A stretch of DNA of 64,000 bases from Arsenophonus sp052174475 (GCA_052174475.1 JBQMRO010000029.1:124001-188000); one strand, 5' to 3'; shown: positions 1 to 12,260, counted from the first letter of the stretch. The notes: generated by a model from the letters alone, not told the origin. A program made the numbers and translations.

Positions 1-693
1 TACTGGAAGTCTGCTGGAGAAACTATATCACAAGGCTAAATAGTTTAGTTGTCTGTGATGTATATTGAATAGCTTGACTTTACAAGAATTAGAAAAACAA
101 AGATGGATTCATTTGAAAATAAAGTTTAGATTATATCATTGCTTTTTGTTTTAATTGGACAAGCAACTTAAATGATTAAGTGGTATTATTGAAGTCGACA
201 AAATATTTTTCTTAAATATTTTAAATGAAAGTGTTCTTTTCTACATAAAAAAGTAGAAAACACGGCAGAGAAGAAAATAAAAAGAAAGAGCAAGTTGCGG
301 TCTTAATCGCTAGAGATCAAGAGGGTCATCTGAGCGATGAGATTCTTGAAGAACTTAATGCAGAATGTGTTAGTCGTTTTCTTGAGCTAATTATTGATAA
401 AGAGTCAAATCCTTTGCTCAAATAAAGGATAAATCTTGCGAAACCTTTGCTAACGAACATAAAATTAGTTACTGTCGTCTAATAAGACGAGACAATCAGA
501 GGATTTCTCTTGTAAAGAGATCTACATTTAAAATGTGAATAATTATATCAGCCCATTAAATATCTGGCTGAGTAGATTCTATAGGATAAGGTCTTTTATT
601 TACCGAATTATTTGACCGAAGAAGACTGTTTTAAGCCAGAATAATTGAAATTCAGACGTAGCTACAAATTGCTTTGCTAGAAAAATAACAACC
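1..693 (+). mobile_element. IS1595-family transposase relic, 5' truncated by window edge
   Basis: A decayed DDE transposase reads through several frames. An early part gives a degenerate form of GIVEVDETFF (around 180-215), the first catalytic Asp region of IS1595-family transposases. Then comes EQVAVLIARDQEGHLSDEIL (around 285-345), and near 530-600 a degraded form of the family's C-terminal 'YHSRLKxWLRRFNGVATKYL' segment. The right end at about 693 reads, in reverse complement, GGTTGTTATTTT, which matches the left end of the copy at 21596 (GGTTGTTGGTAA), so these are the terminal inverted repeats. Many stops and indels; certainly dead. Confidence 0.8.
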
Positions 694-3494
694 TTTGTTA
701 TATAATTAAATAATTACGGCATCATCAATATAACTAAACTTGGAAACTAGTACGATCATCACTGATCGTATTGCAGGTCTCGAAAAAGAAAATTGTCTTC
801 AGTTCTTAACTTATCAACTGATGTAACAGTAATTTTTCTGAATGGAAAATTGGACTGTTACCAATCACTGTCAAGTGGAAAGGTTATATTCCCCTGATCT
901 CTAAAGCCTTTAAATAAAAGGTGTTTATAGTGCTAAATGATAAAATGCTATCCGTTGCGATGATTCACAAATTATTTTTATTATTCCCGTTGTTTCGCTC
1001 AGTTAACGTGGTTTAATACAGTTAAATAGTACCACAAATAGAAACAATAAAACGATAGTTACTACATCAAAAACTGTTAAAGGTGTTTTTATAATTTGGC
1101 GTAATAAATAAAATTTATAAGGTAAAACGCTGATACAGCAGAAAAAGTTACCTTAAAATTAAGGTAACTAACAAACTTTTAAATATAGCAATAACAGTTA
1201 AAAATATCTAACAAAGATATAAAATATTTGTTAATTCTCAATGCTGATGATTTTAAAAATGATAGTTTTTATTGCCTTATCCATGATTGAAATAAGAAGT
1301 TTACTAGAAAGTAATATGATATTAAAATGAATTATAAATTTAATTCAAGCACCACAAGTTTTTACTCGTACTCATGCTTGATAGCTATAGAAAGATAGGC
1401 ACACTGCTTGATTATTTAGTTGAGGTAGATAAAACAATATTTGAAAAGTTATATTCAATATCTTCTTTTAGAAAAACGTAAGTGGTTTGTGTCACGTCGA
1501 AGGGAGATATATCATCCCTAAATATAGTTAGTTTCTCCTTCATCACTTACGTTAAAACAGGAGAGAATTAATGCAGAATCAACAAGGCTATTAAAATAGA
1601 TGAGACAGGAATAATTGTTACTCTCATTCAAGATTCTGTCAATTTAAACATGTTCACTGAAGAAGAGAAATAAAAACTTACCACCTTGCATTTAGAAGAA
1701 ATGTCTAGGTATAGATTAGTTGTCTTGTTATCTGAACTATTCAAAATATTGACTGATTTAAGAAAGTATATTAACAGTGATGTTATCTGTTTTGCTGTGA
1801 TAAACGTTGTTGATTATTATCCACATCAGCTTGAGTATGCTCTCCATATAGATGCCCGGCTTTGTCGTAACAAAACGCGCCTAACTGGATATAAATACGC
1901 GACAATCAGTATTATGATTGTTTAATACTTATTAAACAAGCTCTTAAACGTCTTTCTTGCTATCGGTAACCACTTTTTTTTCACCTATTTCTACATAATT
2001 CTGCTGAATGCCAATTTTCATGTGGTGTGCAACTTGCAATCAGAAAAAAGATAAAACCAGAATGTGCTAACTTATGAAATTGCTTCATTTAATGGTAATC
2101 GTTTTTTAGGCAGTGTTTCGGGTTTTTTTATGTATTTTAACCTTTATGACCTATTTAAGGTTAGTAACCGATTTTTTAGACTGTTGTTTTTCTATTTTAG
2201 AAGGATATGTTTTCCTGTTTTTTAGCGCATCATTCATTCAAACCTTTTTACGGTAAATAGGATTATTTGGTTGCTATTATTGTAAAGTCGCTCTTTAAAA
2301 CGATTAGATTTAATTTTTTTTCGTTCTGTCATTTTAATCTTTAAACAGGCCGCTTATTTTAGTATCACTGAGAGCAGTTAACAGTTTTACTCTCTCTTTT
2401 TTATAGACCTTTCTCAAGAGAAAGGTGGTGCACTATTTTGATGGAAGGTTGTTTTTCTTTTTTAATTTTTCATTCTTGCATGTTTTCTTGCCGTATACTT
2501 TGAACAATATTATAAATACTCCTCGTGTTTTTGATTGTTTTTTATCTTGGTGATGAGATGTATCGATTTTTTTGCATTACCTCATGAGCGAGATAATTAA
2601 ATATGGTGATAACCTAGCTATCGCTATAATCATTATATCCTAACAGTTTAACAATGATACCTAGTCATTTGATTATATGTCCCGTTTATAAATATGTTTC
2701 TGTATCAACTCTAATAACGCCATTCGATTACACTGCATAATTTTATCGTCCTCGAGTGTTGTTATATCGATAAGTTTAAACGGTTTTGTATAGATATTCG
2801 GGTTACCCTTTTCACTAAACAATCAAGCTAATCCGCTTTGTGAGAGTGAGGATTTTATTCTCTGCAATAAAACAGAATAGAGAAAAGCAGCAGTAATTTC
2901 TTTATGCCCGTTTCTAAATATTTCTGCATGACTGAAATATCATAACGCATAGAATTGCTATGCTATAAGCGTATCAGAGGTTAACTGATCTCTATAAATA
3001 GGTTAGATATACTCCTGCTATTGTTCGGTATTCACTAAGTAGAAAATATCACTCTAATAGTTTCATCTTTTTATCAAAAAATAAGTTAAATCCTATATTT
3101 AAGCTATCAAAGTTACATATTGCTTTAATTTCATTAGAAGGTAGATATTAAAGAAATTTTCAGCCGTCTCTTTTTTACTAAAACTGCATGAGTATCACAT
3201 TATTCAGTATTGGGATGAATTTTAGTCATCTGATTTAGCTTAGAGAGATTTTTGTTTTAATAATTCAAACTAAATAGATATTTTTTAGATTCTTCCAATA
3301 TCCATACCTATCTCTTTAGGTCTTTTTAGACTCAAAAAACCATAGATGATTTCATAATTTAAAAATCGCAAGCATTGCCTGTGTTGTTTGCTAGTTTTGC
3401 CATCCAAACTTCGCTATTTTTTGCTAGAATTAAAGCACTTTTTGCTCGCTTTAATTTTTTTTGAAGTATGGTTTTTCTGAATTTATTAGTAAAA
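694..3494. other. 2.8 kb without an intact gene; unrecognised decayed coding sequence
   Basis: No intact gene and no recognised IS. Around 1575-2540 the + strand keeps long stop-poor stretches in shifting frames, including about 79 codons at 1686-1925 with segments such as YYPHQLEYALHIDARL, followed by hydrophobic, Phe-rich reading. This looks like one gene in mid decay, but I do not recognise the family. Another relic-like stretch near 1340-1500 contains IQAPQVFTRTHA. The rest is AT-rich and featureless apart from the hairpin at 1147-1168. Confidence 0.5.
1147..1168 (-). terminator. Orphan intrinsic terminator candidate
   Basis: A perfect 10-bp stem, GTTACCTTAA / TTAAGGTAAC, with a 2-nt gap. 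On the minus strand it is followed by TTTTT. It has the form of a rho-independent terminator for a minus-strand gene lying to its right, but no such gene is now recognisable there, so it may be a leftover of a lost gene. Confidence 0.5.
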
Positions 3495-4094
3495 ATTGTC
3501 ACTAAAAATCTCTTATGTTGTATGAAGAATTTTCGCTATAGCCGTTACTATGAAAGCAAACAGTAATAAAGATAAAAACTATTTTTCATTCCATCTAACA
3601 TAAAGCTGCATCTTGTTAGTTTGACTCGGTAATAATCTGTTGGATGATATTGATTTATGTATCGAATGAATTCATTCTACTTTATCCTAACTATATTCTC
3701 ACAGTAAACATCTAACCGTTGGGCGGAGATTAATCAAGATTGCAGCGATATCATTGTAAAAATTTCCGATTGCAGGAATAGATTTAACATTTCACTGAAA
3801 TGTCCTCTGGTAAAACTAAATCACAAAGATAAACGGTTTAGTTATCTTCGATGTATGTTGAATAGCTTGACTTTACGTGGAAAGAAGCTCAGCAAAACAA
3901 GAATATATTGATTTTAAATAGTGTTAAATGGTATCACTGTTTTCTTGCTTCAACGGCAACAGTCAACATAAATGGCTAAGTGCTATTGTTGAAATCGACG
4001 AAATATTTTTCCCTAAATTCTTTAAAGAAAAACGTTACATCCCAGATAGAGAAGCTAGAAAATGCGGGATAGGAATGAGATAAAAGAAAAGAAC
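3495..4094 (+). mobile_element. IS1595-family relic, 5' part only, ending at an IS91 relic
   Basis: Similar over its length to the left parts of the IS1595 copies at 9687 and 21596, including the 'GIVEIDEIFF'-type transposase segment near 3985-4015. It ends abruptly at a GAAC (4091-4094), where an IS91-family relic begins. The missing 3' half was not found after that IS91 copy. The same internal breakpoint occurs in the copy at 9687-10288. The left boundary is estimated by alignment to the other copies. Confidence 0.75.
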
Positions 4095-6029
4095 TAATAT
4101 AAAGACTATGATGAAAGCTTCTGCATAGTTATCCTGCCTCTAGAATGTTCATGATCTAAGTATTGTTTATACTCTGCAGTATATGAATTTTCAGGAATTT
4201 ATTAAGATGCCTCGGATAAATCTCCTAGAAATTGTAAACTGTGTAAATCCAGAATATAGTACGGTAACTTACCTATTATATCGTCTATTTATCTGAAGCG
4301 CTTCATGATCTGCTTCTCTGAAATTAATGATAATAAACCGATTGAATTTTCATGATACCTAAGATAGCTATACAGCAATATCTCTAACTACTTTTGATCT
4401 CCAATTTTTTCTTAACACGCAATGTTATCCGATCTTAGATATGATTATCTGAGTTTCATAACTACAGGCCAAATCGATGATGATTTGATACAGGTTCATT
4501 AAGTGATAATGACGAAAGTATGCTTGCTGATAAATTCATTACCTATAGAAATTATGGATAATCTCTATCTCATTTGCCTTTTAGGTAAAAATAAAGATAA
4601 TTTGGCAGATAAACCTGACAAATGTATATAAGATGATAATTTCTATTTCTCTGATAAGATGCCAAAAGAGAGTAATTTATCCAGACATATATCTCCCCCA
4701 ACTAAACTGCTTTTTACCATTTATGATGAGTGGAATAAATTTCTTAAAGATACGATGAAAGTATCAATTCGTGTATCGTTTATCTACAAAGAAAACGGTT
4801 GCTTGCAGTACACTTACGCTATTACTATGCTTCTCTTGAAGTTACTACAACCGTTTTTTTAAAGTTGTAAGTTAAAAGTTTGGAGTTCATATCGCTTTAA
4901 AGGTACCAAGTACTATTAGCATAACAGATTTATATTTTATCTAACTGCGCAACTGATAATACATTACACTTTCACGCTATGCTCTATATTATAGGCCTTT
5001 TTTAATAGTAATTATTACAACTCAATACTCTGTTTTAGAATGCTATTCTCACTTATACCGTAATGGACACATAAACAGGTATAAAATTTATATCTTCTGT
5101 GCCTTTTACACTTATGTTCGATAAGTCAATCAACATTTGCATGTTCATATTTTCTGTCATTACTACTGGTAACTATATATTAAACTCTTATATGGTAATG
5201 CGTTGTTCTTAAAAAAAAAGCGGCTAAAGAAATCTGGTGAGGTTCTGTCATCCTGCTGCTGCAGTTATAATTATAACCTGATAAATCCCAGTATTTTTTG
5301 GTCTTGGCAACATATGCTCTCTCTAAAAAAACAGTGGAAGCATTACCTGAAAGCACACGTACGGATCTTACTAAAAAAGTGAACTTCGCTAAAAAGATGA
5401 AAGGGGAATGGCCATAGCGTGAAATAGCTCTAGTGCTACTTTAAATGCCATGATATTCTAACCTCAAAACTGCGGCATTACTAATGGGAACGGGGGGATG
5501 ATTATGTATCATTGCGATAACTACCATTCTTAACAGAATCAGTTAGCAGATCTTAAAATAGGAAGAAATAATCAAGCACTATATTAGCCGTATTTATAGG
5601 ATGTGTTTTAACATGGTGCGTTACTATATATAGCTCTTCTCGAATCCTCAATAAGGCACATTATTATTGAATGTGTAAAGGCGTTGGAGATAACAGTTGA
5701 AAAAAATTGGTTCGCTATTCTGATAAAAAGATTTTGTGCACATATCTGTACGAATGAATTCTGTATGATGCTAGGCTACTTTTACTGATGTTCAGTTTGG
5801 TAAGCAGGTAATGAAATTGTTCTTAAAAAGAATGTATATAATTGAAAAAACGAGAGTTATTAATTTTAATTTAGGATTAATGTCTATAAAATTAACGTAT
5901 TAGGTCAACATAATACATACTCTAAAAAATTAACTTATAATAACTCAGTAAAGCGATTAATATCTCCTTTTAACGAAAAGGATGCATTTTAGTCTCTCTT
6001 AAAGAACGATTTATTTTCTAACCATCAAG
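4095..6029 (+). mobile_element. IS91-family (IS1294-like, rolling-circle) transposase relic
   Basis: One of five related copies. Combining reading frames across copies gives the C-terminal part of an IS91/IS1294-type HUH transposase: HTYGRQLNQH, then QYGRYWKVHFAKK with VKYLGRYLKR-like remains, then IRYYGF..NRQRGILLPKVY, then KEFLRTDPYKCI-like remains. In this copy those parts lie around 5110-5800. The N-terminal part is less clear. The right end is followed by CAAG at 6026-6029, one of the two tetramers (GAAC or CAAG) known to flank IS91 insertions. Many stops; no active enzyme. Confidence 0.65.
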
Positions 6030-6059
6030 ACGACCTCAGTTGATCCTTAATGTTTTTTA

Positions 6060-6450
6060 CATGATCATAACATAGGATGTCCAATAATCATCCATAGGGT
6101 ACTTATAAACAATACTAAAGAATTTACATACTGACTTTTGATCTATGAAAATATTCAAATACCAGAAAACATGAATTCGATTGTTTCTGTAGAGAGCTTG
6201 GTATAAAATATCAATTTGTCTCGACGAAGACATCCTTAAACGAATAATGTAGTTAAGCTATTTAATAGACGTATAAAAGGTATGCACTACAAAGCTATCA
6301 TTTTAACTTTAGTCAAGAGTTTAAGATTACCTTGTATTAATATTTTTGAATGTATAATCAGGAATAACCCCCCGAATTAATATTCGATATTAAAGATCCA
6401 TTGCGGCCTATGAAAGGGATTTAAAAATTAAACCTGAGTTATTTAAAAAA
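6060..6450 (+). mobile_element. IS481-family transposase relic, C-terminal part
   Basis: Fragmented frames give RKHEFDCFCRELGIKYQFVS (about 6165-6225), corresponding to the IS481-family 'HEFDxLCxxLxIxHRLTKP' segment beside the second catalytic Asp. Further on comes AAYERDLKIKPELFKK (about 6405-6455), corresponding to the family's C-terminal 'AMKEWYKxNPELFxKRP'. The N-terminal half is missing or unrecognisable. Not functional. Confidence 0.65.
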
Positions 6451-6756
6451 ACATTCTTTCTTCCAGAAGAAGAAAGAAGAAAGAATAAACTTTAAGTTAT
6501 ACTTGATAATAAATTGGTTCTCGTTACTAACTCTATATTAAAAATAGAATAAATAAAAAAATTTTGCATTTGTTATACTAAAAACAATACATAAATAGAT
6601 TACAAGCATGGAAATGATTGAATCTGTTACTTTAAAATAATTTTTATTATCAAATCTCTATTCTGATTGTTGTTGATAACAATACTGTTGAGTAGTATTG
6701 TTCCTGGCTATAGAATCTGGAAAATTATTCAATTTCGATAGGAAATTTACTGCTGA

Positions 6757-9591
6757 TTAGTAACCACGTTTTAGGATTGGTTTTAAAAATTGAGCGGTAT
6801 ATGATTGCTTACATTTGATTATCTGCTCGGGTGTACCGGAAAATAAGATCTCACCACCATCACTACCTCCTTCTGGACCCAAATCAACAATCCAATCAGC
6901 GGTCTTAATTACATCTAAATTATGTTCAATGATCACAATAGTGTTGCCTTGATCACGGAGTTTATGTAATACATACAATAGTTGTTGAATATCAGAAAAA
7001 TGTAAACCAGTAGTCGGTTCATCTAAAATATACAGTGTTTGACCGGTACCGCGTTTGGAAAGTTCACGAGATAATTTAACCCGTTGTGCTTCACCACCCG
7101 ATAAGGTTGTTGCAGATTGACCTAAACGAATATAAGAAAGTCCAACGTCGATCAATGTTTGCAATTTACGTACTATCGCCGGGATAGCAGTAAAATATTT
7201 ACATGCTTCTTCAATAGTCATTTCTAATACTTCGTGAACATTTTTACCTTTATATATGATCTCTAACGTTTCACGATTATAGCGTTTTCCCTTACAGTGA
7301 TCACAGGGAACATAGACATCTGGTAAAAAATGCATTTCAACTTTGATCACGCCATCACCCTGGCAGGCTTCACAGCGACCACCTTTGACATTAAAGCTAA
7401 ACCTTCCTGGTGTATAACCCCGGGCACGAGACTCGGGTACGCCGGCAAATAATTCCCGTACCGGAGTAAATACGCCAGTATAGGTTGCTGGATTAGAGCG
7501 TGGGGTTCTGCCGATCGGGCTTTGATTAATATCAATCACTTTATCGAAATATTGTAAACCTTCGATATCCGTATAAGGTGCGGGAGGGACATTAGTAGCT
7601 TTATTTAATTGTCGTTGAGCTATTGGAAATAACGTATCATTAATTAGAGTTGATTTACCTGAACCGGAAACACCAGTAATACAAGTAAATAAGCCAACAG
7701 GGAGCTTTAGTGTGATATTTTTTAGATTATTACCTTTTGCACCAATCAGTTTTAGGCTTTTTTCTGTATCGATATCTACTCGTTTGAGCGGAATTGCAAT
7801 TTTACGTTCACCACTAAGGTATTTACCAGTTAATGAATCTGGATTACTAATAATATCGTCGAGGTTACCTTGAGCAACAACGTGTCCTCCATATATACCT
7901 GCGCCTGGACCGATATCGATAATATGATCGGCGGCACGGATGGCATCTTCATCATGTTCAACCACTATAACAGTATTGCCTAAATTACGTAAATGTAGCA
8001 GGGTTTGTAACAGACGATCATTATCTCGTTGGTGTAAACCAATTGACGGCTCGTCTAATATATACATGACACCAACTAAACCAGCACTGATTTGGCTTGC
8101 CATTCGAATGCGTTGCACTTCGCCACCTGATAAAGTTTCAGCTGAGCGGGAGAGAGTTAAGTACTCTAATCCAACATTAACTAAGAATTTTAACCGATCG
8201 TTAATCTCTTTCAGAATTTTTTCCGTAACTTGTGCCCGTTGCCCGCTTAGGTGTAACGTTTGAAAAAATGTCATCGCATGGCCTATACTAAAATCAGAGA
8301 TTTCAGGTAGGCTAGTATTCTCAATAAACACGTAATGAGCTTCTTGTCGTAATCGAGTACCTTGACAAGCAATACATGGTCGATTATTAATATATTTTGC
8401 TAACTCTTCGCGCACCGCTATCGATTCAGTTTCTTTATAACGACGCTCCATATTATGGAGCACACCTTCAAAAGGGTGGCATTTTACGGTAATATCTCCG
8501 CGATCATTTTGATATTTAAATTCAATTATTTCTTTACCGGAGCCATATAATATCACTTGCTTGATCTCTGGCTTTAACGAACTAAATATGGCTTCAACGT
8601 TAAATTTATAGTGTTTAGCTAACGACTGTAACATCTGAAAATAATAAAAATTACGTCGATCCCAACCGCGTATTGCCCCATAAGCTAAAGAAATTTCCTT
8701 ATTTTGGATGATATGTTCTGGGTCAAAAAATTGTTGTACCCCGAGTCCATCACAAGAACTACAGGCACCTGCTGGATTATTAAAAGAAAATAGTCTCGGC
8801 TCTAACTCGTTTATGCTATAACTACAGACAGGGCAGGCAAAATTAGAAGAAAAAATTAATTCAGTAGACTTCCTGTCATCCATATCAGCGATAATCGCAG
8901 TCCCGCCTGATAACTCAAGCGTGATTTCAAACGATTCCGCCAGACGTTGCGCCAGATCAGCGCGAATTTTAAAACGATCAACCACCACTTCAATGGTATG
9001 TTTTTTATGTAGCTCTAATTTAGGTGGATCAGATAGATTGTAGACTTCACCATCGATTCGAGCGCGAATATAACCTTGGGCTATCATATTATCCAATAGC
9101 TTAATATATTCACCTTTACGCTCTTTAACCACCGGTGCCAGTAACATCATCCGTTTACCTTTCGGTAATACCAGGACATTATCAACCATTTGGCTAACTG
9201 TTTGTGCTACTAACGGAATATCATGATCAGGACAGTGAGGTTCACCAACTCGGGCAAACAGTAAACGTAAATAATCATAGATTTCAGTAATAGTACCTAC
9301 TGTTGAGCGTGGGTTGTGTGAACTGGATTTCTGCTCAATTGAAATTGCTGGTGATAGCCCTTCAATATGATCAACATCTGGTTTCTCCATTAATGATAAA
9401 AACTGCCGGGCATAGGTAGACAGTGACTCAACATAACGGCGCTGACCTTCTGCATATAGAGTATCAAATGCCAGAGAAGATTTTCCTGAACCAGATAAAC
9501 CAGTAATAACAATTAATTTATTACGAGGAATAATTAAATTGATATTTTTTAAATTATGGGTGCGCGCACCTCTGATTTCAATGGTATCCAT
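6757..9591 (-). CDS. uvrA: UvrABC system protein A, excinuclease ATPase subunit
   Basis: UvrA is the damage-recognition ATPase of nucleotide excision repair; as a dimer it loads UvrB at lesions. The 944-residue product is essentially full length against about 940 in E. coli. It shows two ABC ATPase modules, each with a Walker A (GLSGSGKSS near residue 30, GVSGSGKST near 640) and a signature LSGGE. Zinc-finger cysteines are present (CPVCSYSINELEPR, and CEACQGDG followed by CDHCKGKR), as are LDEPSIGLH and LDEPTTGLH. I chose the ATG at 9591 (MDTIEIRGARTH), which matches the family N-terminus and has AGG upstream; an upstream ATG at 9621 would add ten unrelated residues. In enteric bacteria uvrA diverges directly from ssb; here IS relics separate them by about 3.3 kb. 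The LexA operator appears eroded. Confidence 0.97.
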   Translation of the reverse strand: MDTIEIRGARTHNLKNINLIIPRNKLIVITGLSGSGKSSLAFDTLYAEGQRRYVESLSTYARQFLSLMEKPDVDHIEGLSPAISIEQKSSSHNPRSTVGTITEIYDYLRLLFARVGEPHCPDHDIPLVAQTVSQMVDNVLVLPKGKRMMLLAPVVKERKGEYIKLLDNMIAQGYIRARIDGEVYNLSDPPKLELHKKHTIEVVVDRFKIRADLAQRLAESFEITLELSGGTAIIADMDDRKSTELIFSSNFACPVCSYSINELEPRLFSFNNPAGACSSCDGLGVQQFFDPEHIIQNKEISLAYGAIRGWDRRNFYYFQMLQSLAKHYKFNVEAIFSSLKPEIKQVILYGSGKEIIEFKYQNDRGDITVKCHPFEGVLHNMERRYKETESIAVREELAKYINNRPCIACQGTRLRQEAHYVFIENTSLPEISDFSIGHAMTFFQTLHLSGQRAQVTEKILKEINDRLKFLVNVGLEYLTLSRSAETLSGGEVQRIRMASQISAGLVGVMYILDEPSIGLHQRDNDRLLQTLLHLRNLGNTVIVVEHDEDAIRAADHIIDIGPGAGIYGGHVVAQGNLDDIISNPDSLTGKYLSGERKIAIPLKRVDIDTEKSLKLIGAKGNNLKNITLKLPVGLFTCITGVSGSGKSTLINDTLFPIAQRQLNKATNVPPAPYTDIEGLQYFDKVIDINQSPIGRTPRSNPATYTGVFTPVRELFAGVPESRARGYTPGRFSFNVKGGRCEACQGDGVIKVEMHFLPDVYVPCDHCKGKRYNRETLEIIYKGKNVHEVLEMTIEEACKYFTAIPAIVRKLQTLIDVGLSYIRLGQSATTLSGGEAQRVKLSRELSKRGTGQTLYILDEPTTGLHFSDIQQLLYVLHKLRDQGNTIVIIEHNLDVIKTADWIVDLGPEGGSDGGEILFSGTPEQIIKCKQSYTAQFLKPILKRGY

Positions 9592-9659
9592 ATACCACAT
9601 CCTGGATAAGAATATATTCAAACAATAAATAAAACTTTTTTATTATCACACAATTTTTG

Positions 9660-9675
9660 TTGAATGAATACGCCT
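9660..9675. promoter_or_regulatory. Eroded LexA (SOS) box upstream of uvrA
   Basis: TTGAATGAATACGCCT aligns with the E. coli uvrA/ssb operator in this orientation, CTGAATGAATATACAG. The central AATGAATA is kept, but both dyad ends are altered: CTG has become TTG and CAG has become CCT. The A-rich flank next to it also resembles the E. coli one. It lies about 70 bp upstream of the chosen uvrA start, where the operator should be. Since the CTG/CAG ends are the LexA contacts, binding is probably lost. Confidence 0.55.
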
Positions 9676-9686
9676 ATGTTAGGAAA

Positions 9687-10288
9687 GGTTATCGGTAGAA
9701 ATCACATATACTATATAAAGGATTTTTTGCTATAGAGGTTGCTATAAAAAAGAAAATAGTCATGCAGATTCAAAGCGACTCTTTTCTTACACTATTCTGA
9801 CATAAAGTTTCATAATAATAGTTTTCTCAATAACAATATGTTGGATAATATTGTTTTATGCATTTCAACAACTCATTCTGCTTTATTCTGCTCATATTGT
9901 CACAGTGAACATGTTATCCGCTTGGATATTATTATGGTTGCAGCGATATTATTGCAAAATCGCCAATTATAGGAAAAGATTTAACAATGTTAATGAAAGT
10001 CTTCTGGTGAAACCATATTTTAAGAATAAATGGTTTAATTATCTCAATATATCTTAAATAGATTGATTTTACGAGGGATTTATAAAAACAAACAGGCATT
10101 AATTTGAAAACAGCGTTTATATGATGTTACTTCCTCCTTGATTTAGTGTAAACAGTAAACATAAATGCACTAAAGTGCTATTGTTGAAATCGACGAAACA
10201 TTTCCCACTAACTCTTTAAAGAGAAGTGTTTATATCTTACATAAGAAAACTATAAAAGGCAGAAGAGGAGGAGATAAAAGAAACGAAC
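9687..10288 (+). mobile_element. IS1595-family relic, 5' half (split by IS91)
   Basis: Starts at 9687 with GGTTATCGGTAGAAAT, a form of the terminal inverted repeat, and contains the transposase segment GIVEIDET near 10175-10200. It breaks at GAAC (10285-10288), where an IS91 relic begins, and its 3' half resumes at 12261. The insertion lies between uvrA and ssb. Confidence 0.8.
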
Positions 10289-12260
10289 TAGTACAAACAC
10301 TATGATGGAAGTTGCTGTATAGCTATGCTGTTTCTGGAATGTTCATAATCTTAGTATTATTTTATACTCTGCAGTATATAAATTTTTTTAGAGATTCAGC
10401 TAGATGGTTCAAAATAAATCTCCTAGAAAGCATAAACTAGGTAAATCTATAAGATAGTACACCAACTTACGTGTTATATCATCTATTTATCTGAAGCAAT
10501 TTATAATTTCTTTCCAGAAATTAATGATAATAGACCGATTGAATTTTTATGACACCTCATAAGAGGTGTGCAGCAATACCTCTAATTCCTTTTAATTTCC
10601 AATTTTTTTTCGATACGTAACTATTATTCGATCTTAAATATTATTATCTTGGTTTTATAATTTAAGGTTAAGATTATGATGCTGGATGCAGTTTCATTAA
10701 AGGATAATAATAAAAGTATTATTGTCGATGAGTTTATCACTTATAAAAATTAGAGATAATCTCTATCTTCTTTGCCGTCTATGGCAAACACAAAGATAGC
10801 TTGGCAGATAGACCTAACGAATACAGACAAGATGATGATTTTTATTTTTTTAGCAAGATACCTAGAGGATAATTTATCCAGACTTACATTTATTCCTACA
10901 CCTAAATAAACTACTTTTTACTATTGATGACAGCTAAATAACTTTCTTAAAAATACGATGAAAGTGTCAACTCCTACAGACTCATCTATCTGTCGAGTAA
11001 ATGTTTGTCTGGAGCACTTCTAGTATTAGTGTTAGTATTCAGCACTACTGCTTTGAGTCTCATGAATAATTCCCATCGCCGTTTTTCTGCTAAAGCTATA
11101 AATTAAATCTTGTAGCTCATGCGACTTCAAAGATATCGAGCAGTAATTTGTACAGCAAGCTCAAATTTTTACCAGACTATAATTAGCAATATATTACTTT
11201 CACTATACTTTTTATACTATTTAACAATAACTAATCGCTATTAAAGGCTTTATTTACGGCCCCGTCACGCTATGTTGCTCTAACTAGAGTAGCAACGCAA
11301 AATATAGTATTAAGATTATTATCTTATGTGACTTTGTACACTTATGGTCGATAACTCAATCAGCATCTATCTATTGATATCTTAATCACTGATGACGGTC
11401 TGGATATTAAACATCCTGTAGAGCGTTAGCTGTTCTTAAAAAAATATCGATCGAAGAAATTTAGAAAGGCGTTGTCATCCGGCTTCTACATTACGGTAAT
11501 GACATAATAAATCCCAGCGTTTTTCTTGGTCTTAAGCATATTATATCCGTAAAAGGAGTCTAATAACAGCATTACATGAAGCTACAGTACGGACGTTACT
11601 GGAAAGTACATTTTGCTAAAAAGACAAAAGAAAGTGGCATAGTGTGAAATACTTCTTGTACGCTAACTTGAAATGATCATTAGTATTCGTATAAAAAGTG
11701 CGATATTAGTGAGGGGGTTTATATCGTAATTATTACGATCACCGGAATAGCAGTGCCGGAAATAGACTCTGAAACAGGAAATAATGATCCAAGCGCTACA
11801 TTATCTATATTCTGGCTAAACATTTTAAAATGCTGCGTTATATAATTTTATCAAAAAGTAAATGAGACATATTATTATTGAAGATGTATAAGGTACTAGA
11901 GAGACGTTAGCAAAAAAAAACTGGAATACTTCTAGATTCACCCTTTCTGATGGAAGGGAAATTTACGCACAGATCTATATAAATGAATTCTATTTGACGA
12001 CAGGATACTTTTATCAACGCTAAATTTAGCAAGAAGATAATGAAATTGTTGTCAGAAAAAATGCATAAAATGAAAAACGATGATTATTAAACTAAAACTA
12101 GGATTAGTATATTTAAAATTAGAAAATTAGGTTAAAGAATATACACTCCAATAAAATTTCACTTACAATAAACCTCATAAACTGATTCTACCTGCTTTTA
12201 GTAATAAGAGGTAACTTTTAATCTCTACTTAAAAAGTGATTCAATTTCTTACCTATGAAC
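10289..12260 (+). mobile_element. IS91-family relic inserted in IS1595
   Basis: About 1.97 kb, close in sequence to the copies at 4095 and 35460. Decayed frames include the HTYG region (about 11335), QYGRYWKVHFAKKTKES (about 11585-11635), and KGNLRTDLYK near 11955. The right end is followed by GAAC (12257-12260), the expected IS91 target tetramer, and then by the continuation of the interrupted IS1595 (GAATCACGG). This is therefore a true nested insertion between two matching IS1595 halves. It is dead. Confidence 0.7.

Noticed and set aside
4659..4862. Short + strand reading frame of 67 codons as a gene
   Set aside because: It lies inside an IS91 relic and is broken in the other copies. It is a leftover of a repeated element, not a gene.
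5330..5375. Group II intron domain V (GAAAGCACACGTACGGATC resembles the domain V strand)
   Set aside because: The equivalent positions in other copies differ, no reverse transcriptase is readable, and the frame encodes the QYGRYWKVHFAKK segment of an IS91-type transposase.
5638..5660. tRNA T-arm-like CTCGAATCCT
   Set aside because: No acceptor or anticodon stem can be formed around it, and it lies inside an IS91 relic. No tRNA gene was found in the window.
7347..8263. Short frames opposite or within uvrA
   Set aside because: They are shadows of the strongly conserved uvrA coding strand and have no start signals or homology.
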